DNA of 64,000 bases, taken from Shewanella xiamenensis (GTDB lineage: Bacteria; Pseudomonadota; Gammaproteobacteria; Enterobacterales; Shewanellaceae). Below, one piece after another: positions 59,028-64,000 of this stretch. The stretch covers positions 62,001 to 126,000 of the forward strand of contig NZ_BMOP01000001.1 of assembly GCF_014647135.1 (NCBI RefSeq). Direction: 5' to 3'. Each line of letters opens with the position of its first letter. The stretch's first letter is position 1. The position numbers and the translations under genes are program-made. A model generated the notes under the pieces. It searched no databases. It had not been told where the DNA came from and saw nothing but the letters and a program-made list of their open reading frames with translations.

Positions 59028-60335
59028 TTATTCAGCTTTTAGGCCGTTGTTAATAGCAATAACATCATCTTCGTTTAATGTACCCGCTGCTTGTTTCAGT
59101 GCAACAATCGAGTTGATGTAGCTGTAACGCGCATCTGATAATTTACGTTTTGAGTCGTACAGATCGCGTGTACGGTTCAATACGTCAACAATAGTACGAG
59201 TACCAACTTCGAAGCCTGCTTGCGTAGCCTTTAATGCACTTTCAGATGAAATTACAGACTGTTCGTAAGCACGGATAGAGCTGATTGACGCCCCCACGTT
59301 GTTGTAGTTATTACGAACGTTTTTCACTACGCTACGGTAGGTTTGTTCCAACTTCTCGCTTGCCTCAACATATTGGAACTGCGCTTCTTTGACTTGTGAT
59401 GAGACTTTAAAGCCTTCAAAAATCGGAATACTTAAGTTAATGCCTGCGCTCATGTTGTCAAAATCAGGTTCATTCGAATTACCTAATTTTTGCTCTAAAC
59501 CTTTGCTATAACCAGCATTTAAGCTTAGTGATGGCATATGGCCTGCTTTATAGAGGCTAATGGTCTCTTGAGCGATATCTTTGCCAATACGTTGAGTCAT
59601 TAGATCGACGCTATTGGTCTCGGCAATTTTTAACCAATCACTAGATGAACTCGGTGCTGGTGTGACTGCTGAGAAGCGGTTAGTGTCGAGTACGTTTAAG
59701 GCTTTGTGATCGATACCCGTGATTTCGCGCAGTGCTTCATAACTATTGGCAAGGGTATTTTCTGCCAAAATTTCAGAGGCTGAGGCTAAGTCATATTGTG
59801 CTTGAGCTTCATGAACGTCAGTAATCGCAGTTAAACCAACGGCAAAACGTTGTTTAGTTTGCTCAAGTTGACGCTCAATCGCGCGTTTTTCTGCACCTTG
59901 GAACTCGTAGTTATCTTTGGCCGTTAATACATCAAAGTAGGCTTTAGTCACGCGAGTGATCAAATTTTGCAGTGCCGATGCATAGGTTGAGTCAGCTTGA
60001 GAAGCGGCTTTCTCCGCAAGGCTTAAACCTACCCAAGCACTATGGTCATAAATGACTTGATTGAGCTTTAGGTTGCCAGTCAGGCCGCTGCTATCATCTC
60101 GAGGATCATTCCATGCCTTGTCATAACCCACGTTTGCACTGATAGTCGGTAACAGTGGCGCACGATTTTGTTCAATCTTTTCAAACAAAGCGTTACGTTG
60201 CGCTTGCGCTTGCAACACGAGTGGATCACTTGTCAGTGCCTGTTGATAAATTTGCAGTAAATCATCTGCTTGAACCGCAGGAGCGGAAGCGGCTAGAGTT
60301 AATGCTACGCATAGAGAACGGATCTTAAATTTCAT
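59028..60335 (-). CDS. tolC: Outer-membrane channel protein TolC
   Basis: A 435-residue outer-membrane efflux channel. Signal peptide (MKFKIRSLCVALTLAASAPAVQA) followed by the two repeated TolC halves, each with a long coiled-coil hairpin and two barrel strands: PTISANVGYDKAWN and MPSLSLNAGYSKGL are the paired strand segments. Divergent tolC and nudF is the E. coli order. TolC pairs with RND, ABC and MFS pumps and type I secretion systems. Confidence 0.94.
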   Translation of the reverse strand: MKFKIRSLCVALTLAASAPAVQADDLLQIYQQALTSDPLVLQAQAQRNALFEKIEQNRAPLLPTISANVGYDKAWNDPRDDSSGLTGNLKLNQVIYDHSAWVGLSLAEKAASQADSTYASALQNLITRVTKAYFDVLTAKDNYEFQGAEKRAIERQLEQTKQRFAVGLTAITDVHEAQAQYDLASASEILAENTLANSYEALREITGIDHKALNVLDTNRFSAVTPAPSSSSDWLKIAETNSVDLMTQRIGKDIAQETISLYKAGHMPSLSLNAGYSKGLEQKLGNSNEPDFDNMSAGINLSIPIFEGFKVSSQVKEAQFQYVEASEKLEQTYRSVVKNVRNNYNNVGASISSIRAYEQSVISSESALKATQAGFEVGTRTIVDVLNRTRDLYDSKRKLSDARYSYINSIVALKQAAGTLNEDDVIAINNGLKAE

Positions 60336-60420
60336 TTGCTGTCCTTATTAGACAAAATCTCCAAAAGGAGAAATATATAACTTCGTTTAGACTAAGTAAT
60401 GCCTTTACCAAGGCGGTTTG

Positions 60421-60440
60421 CGCTTCCCGACGCTTCCCGA
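60421..60440. repeat. Tandem decamer between tolC and nudF
   Basis: CGCTTCCCGA occurs twice in direct tandem in the 241-base divergent region. It may be an operator for either promoter or slippage. The rest of the gap holds no gene. Confidence 0.55.
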
Positions 60441-60576
60441 TACAGCTAAAACTTAATGACGTAGAGTCTAAAAACTCCCACACGTTCAAGTCAACTGCGA
60501 AGTGTAACAGATTTTATTTAAAAATGAGCCAAATTGCCTTGATAATAGGCGAAAATTTAACTGTTAAGGATAAGAT

Positions 60577-61179
60577 ATGAAGCCTCAGGTTTTTTCGCAA
60601 ACAGATATTGAAATCCTCGAAAAAAAATCGCTATATCAAGGCTTTTTTGCCTTAGAGCAATTTACCTTCAAACATAAGCTATTTGCTGGAGGCTGGAGTC
60701 AGCCTGTCACCCGTGAGGTCTTTGAACGTGGCCATGCAGTCGTTGTGCTGCCCTATGATCCTAAGTGCGATAAGGTTGTGTTGATTGAGCAAGTTAGATT
60801 TCCTGCATTAGCAACCACTAAATCTCCTTGGCTTATGGAGTTAGTCGCGGGTATGATTGCGCCCGACGAAACGCCAGAGGATGTCGCGCACCGCGAATTG
60901 TTAGAAGAAACTGGCTTGACCGCTCGCCACATCCATTTTGTGAGCAGTTATCTTGCAAGCCCTGGTGGCAGTACTGAACGTTTCTATTTTTATTGGGCTG
61001 AGGTGGATTCATCACAAGCTCAAGGTTTGCATGGATTAGCTGACGAACACGAAGATATTCGATTGCATGTTGTAGACCGTGAGGTTGCCTATCACGGTGT
61101 CGTTAATGGCGAAATAGACAATGCATCGACCGTTATTGGATTGCAGTGGTTGCAATTAAACTATCAGCAACTGGTTTAG
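60577..61179 (+). CDS. nudF: ADP-ribose pyrophosphatase NudF
   Basis: A 200-residue Nudix hydrolase that cleaves ADP-ribose to AMP and ribose-5-phosphate. The intact Nudix box begins at the glycine of GMIAPDETPEDVAHREL and ends EETG. Ahead of it is the N-terminal dimerisation region with FFALEQFTFKHKLFAGGWS. It is first in the nudF-yqiB-cpdA-yqiA-parE run, 12 bases from the next start. Confidence 0.95.
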   Translation: MKPQVFSQTDIEILEKKSLYQGFFALEQFTFKHKLFAGGWSQPVTREVFERGHAVVVLPYDPKCDKVVLIEQVRFPALATTKSPWLMELVAGMIAPDETPEDVAHRELLEETGLTARHIHFVSSYLASPGGSTERFYFYWAEVDSSQAQGLHGLADEHEDIRLHVVDREVAYHGVVNGEIDNASTVIGLQWLQLNYQQLV

Positions 61180-61191
61180 GCTGGAAAAGGT

Positions 61192-61632
61192 TTGGCGCAT
61201 TCAACATCACATCAAAAACCGCGTTATCAACCCAACGTGAGCGACTTTTTAGCGCTATGCGGGCGTAACTATGGCTATATGCAAAAGTGGTTGCCACTGG
61301 ATATTGCTGTGGGTCAATCTTGGCAACTTGAAGGTGAATTTGGTGTATTAGTTATCCGTATTTTAGAAAATACCAAATATACTCAATTAGTTGAAATCTC
61401 ACGCCCACTACAAATAGTGGAGTTTGTTAATATTCCCAAGGTGTTAGTGAGAATTTATCATGATGCTAAATTAGCAGAAGTGTTAACTGGTCAACAGATT
61501 TACCAACTGCGCCCAGTGTATGATTATCCCAATTTACGTATGTATCATAGTGATGAGAAGTACCAGGTAAATGCATTCCTGGGAGAATTATTGAAGATTG
61601 GTGGCCAACAACGTTTGGTTTGCCAGTCTTAG
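61192..61632 (+). CDS. yqiB: DUF1249 protein YqiB
   Basis: A 146-residue cytoplasmic protein with the YqiB pattern (SDFLALCGRNYGYMQKWLPL, RPLQIVEFVNIPKVLVRIYHDAKLAEVL, DEKYQVNAFLGELL). It starts with TTG (TTG GCG CAT) and has GGAAAAGG upstream. Function is unknown; the position between nudF and cpdA is conserved. Confidence 0.93.
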   Translation: MAHSTSHQKPRYQPNVSDFLALCGRNYGYMQKWLPLDIAVGQSWQLEGEFGVLVIRILENTKYTQLVEISRPLQIVEFVNIPKVLVRIYHDAKLAEVLTGQQIYQLRPVYDYPNLRMYHSDEKYQVNAFLGELLKIGGQQRLVCQS

Positions 61633-61647
61633 AATTGGGTATTCAAT

Positions 61648-62484
61648 GTGCTGAAAGAGGCTATCTCTTACTCTGTAGCTGATGAAAGTGTGCGCATAGT
61701 GCAAGTCACCGACCCGCACCTCTTTGCCGATCCTGAAGCTCAGCTACTTGGTGTTAATACCAGCAAAAGTTTGGCCGCGGTACTCAATACGATCCGTGCC
61801 GTTAATTACCCTGCGCATCTTATGCTTGCCACAGGTGATTTAAGTCAAGATTATTCCCCTGAGTCCTATCGCCAATTTGTGTCAGCGGTCGCCCCGCTCA
61901 ATTTACCTTGCCATTATCTTCCGGGTAATCATGATGATCCGCGGATCATGTTTTTGCATATGCAGGGCGAGCGGATTTTTGGCCAGCAACGTATCTTAGT
62001 TGGTAAATGGCAAATTTTGATGCTGGATTCCACCGTGAGAGGAAAACCTGGTGGTCATATGGCCGCGAGTCAATTCGAACTCATTGAACAGGCTATAGCC
62101 GCACATCCAGACCGCCATACCTTACTGGTGATGCATCATAATCCTATTTTGGTTAATTGTGCTTGGTTAGACCAACACTGCATGGATAATGGGACGGAAT
62201 TTTTAAAGTGCGTCGCTCAATACCCGCAGGTCAAAGCTTTGCTGTGGGGCCATGTGCATCAACAATTGGATAGCCTTTACGATGGTCCACATGGTGCGTT
62301 GCAATTAATGGCGACACCTTCTACTTGTATCCAGTTTAAACCGCAATCGCCTTATTTTGCCCTCGATGGACTGCAACCCGGTTATCGTTTGCTGGAGCTC
62401 AAGGCCGATGGTAGCATCAGCACTAATGTGTATCGCGTACCGGGAAATCTGTTTTCCCCCGATAAAGATTCCAGCGGTTATTAA
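61648..62484 (+). CDS. cpdA: 3',5'-cyclic AMP phosphodiesterase CpdA
   Basis: A 278-residue metallophosphoesterase. Metal-site motifs in order are TDPHLF, TGDLSQ, PGNHDD, MHHNP and WGHVHQ. It begins at a GTG (GTG CTG AAA), 15 bases after yqiB. It lowers intracellular cAMP, which in Shewanella matters because Crp controls anaerobic respiration. Confidence 0.94.
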   Translation: MLKEAISYSVADESVRIVQVTDPHLFADPEAQLLGVNTSKSLAAVLNTIRAVNYPAHLMLATGDLSQDYSPESYRQFVSAVAPLNLPCHYLPGNHDDPRIMFLHMQGERIFGQQRILVGKWQILMLDSTVRGKPGGHMAASQFELIEQAIAAHPDRHTLLVMHHNPILVNCAWLDQHCMDNGTEFLKCVAQYPQVKALLWGHVHQQLDSLYDGPHGALQLMATPSTCIQFKPQSPYFALDGLQPGYRLLELKADGSISTNVYRVPGNLFSPDKDSSGY

Positions 62485-62510
62485 CGCGAGTGACCGCAGC
62501 TTGAGGAACT

Positions 62511-63086
62511 ATGCTGCTCTATATTCACGGATTCAACAGTTCTCCTTTCTCTGATAAAGCGGTGATGACGGCACAATATATGGCCGAGCATCACCCGTCC
62601 GTCACTTTTCATCAGCCACAGTTACCCAATACCCCCAAAGCAGCGATGGCCTTACTACAGCGCTATGTTGAGGAGGCTTTGCAAGCGGGTGAGCCGCTTA
62701 ACTATATTGGCTCGTCCTTAGGTGGTTATTTTGCCAGTTACTTGGCTGAGCATTATGGTGGCCGAGCCGTGTTGGTGAATCCGGCAGTAAAACCCTTTGA
62801 ACTGTTTGATGAATTTATGGGGCCGCAATTTAACCCTTATACCGAAGAGCATTATCAGGTATTGCCAGAGCATAAGCAGGAAGTGACTGAATTTAATACG
62901 ACTGTTATCCGCAATCCCGATCGTTTTTTGGTACTATTGCAAACGGGCGATGAAGTGCTGGATTATCGCGAAGCGCTACATAAATATCATCATTGCCAAT
63001 TACGGATTGAATCCGGTGGTGATCACAGTTTTGTGGGTTATGAGCGATATCTGCAAACTGTAAGCCAATTTTTACACTTACCTTGA
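62511..63086 (+). CDS. yqiA: YqiA-type esterase
   Basis: A 191-residue alpha/beta hydrolase. The N-terminal LLYIHGFNSSPFS has the oxyanion HGF, IGSSLGGYFA is the nucleophile elbow (serine), and the catalytic histidine is in SGGDHSFVGYERY; all match E. coli YqiA, which cleaves acyl-CoA and p-nitrophenyl esters. It lies 56 bases before parE. Confidence 0.92.
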   Translation: MLLYIHGFNSSPFSDKAVMTAQYMAEHHPSVTFHQPQLPNTPKAAMALLQRYVEEALQAGEPLNYIGSSLGGYFASYLAEHYGGRAVLVNPAVKPFELFDEFMGPQFNPYTEEHYQVLPEHKQEVTEFNTTVIRNPDRFLVLLQTGDEVLDYREALHKYHHCQLRIESGGDHSFVGYERYLQTVSQFLHLP

Positions 63087-63142
63087 CAAATCGTCATCCA
63101 CAGCCGCAACATGGCCGGATATAACAACCTATAGCGTACACT

Positions 63143-64000
63143 ATGACTAATCAATACACCTCTGACGCCATTGAAGTTCTTAACGGACTTGACCCAGTTA
63201 AACGCCGTCCAGGTATGTATACCGATACCAGCCGACCTAACCATTTAGGCCAAGAGGTCATAGATAACAGTGTCGATGAAGCCTTAGCTGGCCATGCCAC
63301 TAAAATTGAAGTAGTGCTCCACACAGATAACTCGCTGGAAGTCACTGACGATGGTCGTGGTATGCCAGTGGATATTCATCCCGAAGAAGGTATTCCTGGG
63401 GTCGAGCTGATCCTGACTAAACTCCATGCTGGCGGTAAATTTTCAAATAAAAATTATCAATTCTCTGGTGGTTTGCATGGTGTAGGGATTTCAGTCGTTA
63501 ACGCCCTGTCTCGCAGAGTTGAAGTCACTGTGCGCCGAGATGGCCAAGTGTATGATATGGCTTTCGAAAATGGCTTTAAAGTCGAAGAACTACGAGTCAG
63601 TGGTACCTGCGGTCGGCGCAATACCGGTACTCGAGTACATTTTTGGCCTGATGCGAGTTATTTTGATTCGGCGAATTTCTCCAATTCCAAACTTATTTAT
63701 TTACTGCGTGCCAAAGCAGTATTGTGCCCCGGTCTTAGAATTAAATTCACTAATAAGCACACTAACGAAGTGCATGAGTGGTACTACGAGAGTGGCTTAA
63801 CCGATTATCTTAAGACGGCGGTAGGCGATAATATCATGCTGCCGGAAGAGCCTTTTATCGGTAGTTTTAAGGGACAAATTGAGGCGGCAGATTGGGCTAT
63901 TACCTGGTTGCCAGAGGGCGGGGAGTCGATCAACGAAAGTTATGTCAACTTGATCCCAACGCCATTGGGTGGCACCCATGTGAATGGCTTTCGCCAAGGT
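63143..64000 (+). CDS. parE: DNA topoisomerase IV subunit B (ParE), 3' end outside window
   Basis: The first 286 residues of the ATPase subunit of topoisomerase IV. The start MTNQYTSDAIEVLNGLDPVKRRPGMYTD matches ParE. The GHKL motifs follow: EVIDNSVDEAL (ATP-binding N-motif), DDGRGMPV, and GGLHGVGISVVNAL. The frame is open to the window end. ParE supplies ATP to decatenate sister chromosomes. Confidence 0.97.
   Translation, partial: MTNQYTSDAIEVLNGLDPVKRRPGMYTDTSRPNHLGQEVIDNSVDEALAGHATKIEVVLHTDNSLEVTDDGRGMPVDIHPEEGIPGVELILTKLHAGGKFSNKNYQFSGGLHGVGISVVNALSRRVEVTVRRDGQVYDMAFENGFKVEELRVSGTCGRRNTGTRVHFWPDASYFDSANFSNSKLIYLLRAKAVLCPGLRIKFTNKHTNEVHEWYYESGLTDYLKTAVGDNIMLPEEPFIGSFKGQIEAADWAITWLPEGGESINESYVNLIPTPLGGTHVNGFRQG

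Overview
The window is chromosomal DNA of a gammaproteobacterium, almost certainly Shewanella. The main evidence is the periplasmic [FeFe]-hydrogenase cluster (hydA-hydB-cytochrome b-hydG-hydX-hydE-hydF), the run rplM-rpsI-yjeT-purA-motX-rnr-rlmB-rpsF-priB-rpsR-rplI, and tolC facing nudF-yqiB-cpdA-yqiA-parE. No rRNA, tRNA, insertion sequence, prophage or CRISPR array was recognised. Species is not resolved; a close relative of S. oneidensis is most likely. Genes at both edges (ttrC and parE) are cut by the window.

Layout. 1-3.9 kb: part of a tetrathionate-reductase-type locus (ttrC and ttrB on minus, ttrS and ttrR divergent on plus). 4.1-10.5 kb: a tight four-gene operon encoding an SMC-like ATPase, a MukE/JetB-like protein, a kleisin-like protein and a Toprim protein. 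It resembles Wadjet/MksBEFG plasmid-defence condensins but has an unusual gene order and an atypical ABC signature. 10.9-12.2 kb: a dicarboxylate/amino-acid symporter. 12.3-20.2 kb: a signalling cluster with an HD-GYP response regulator, a very large hybrid histidine kinase with two kinds of periplasmic-binding domain, and a double-receiver kinase-like protein. 20.3-22.2 kb: yqhA and a small membrane protein flanked by GC-rich repeats. 22.3-26.4 kb: the envelope proteases degS and degQ, then zapE.

26.7-37.3 kb: mostly housekeeping translation and RNA genes, with purA, motX (under a sigma28-like promoter), an MFS transporter and a DUF481 outer-membrane protein inserted. 37.4-44.1 kb: the hydrogenase and its H-cluster maturases, with an FNR-like box upstream. 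44.8-49.6 kb: an S46 dipeptidyl-peptidase (DPP11 type), dnaB and alr. 49.8-53.8 kb: a CheX-like protein, then a Fur-box-preceded TonB receptor with a PiuC hydroxylase. 54-55.9 kb: dusA, and a small operon (exported 97-aa protein, 36-aa membrane peptide, PspC-like protein) behind a close match to a sigma54 psp-type promoter. 56-59 kb: an enoyl-CoA hydratase family protein, a PCu(A)C copper chaperone, a DUF2333 protein and an outer-membrane barrel. 59-64 kb: tolC and the nudF-yqiB-cpdA-yqiA-parE run.

Together the genes describe a respiratory, flagellated, envelope-stress-aware marine or freshwater bacterium. The least ordinary loci are the SMC-kleisin-Toprim operon, the sigma54-driven mini-psp operon and the uncharacterised hydX.
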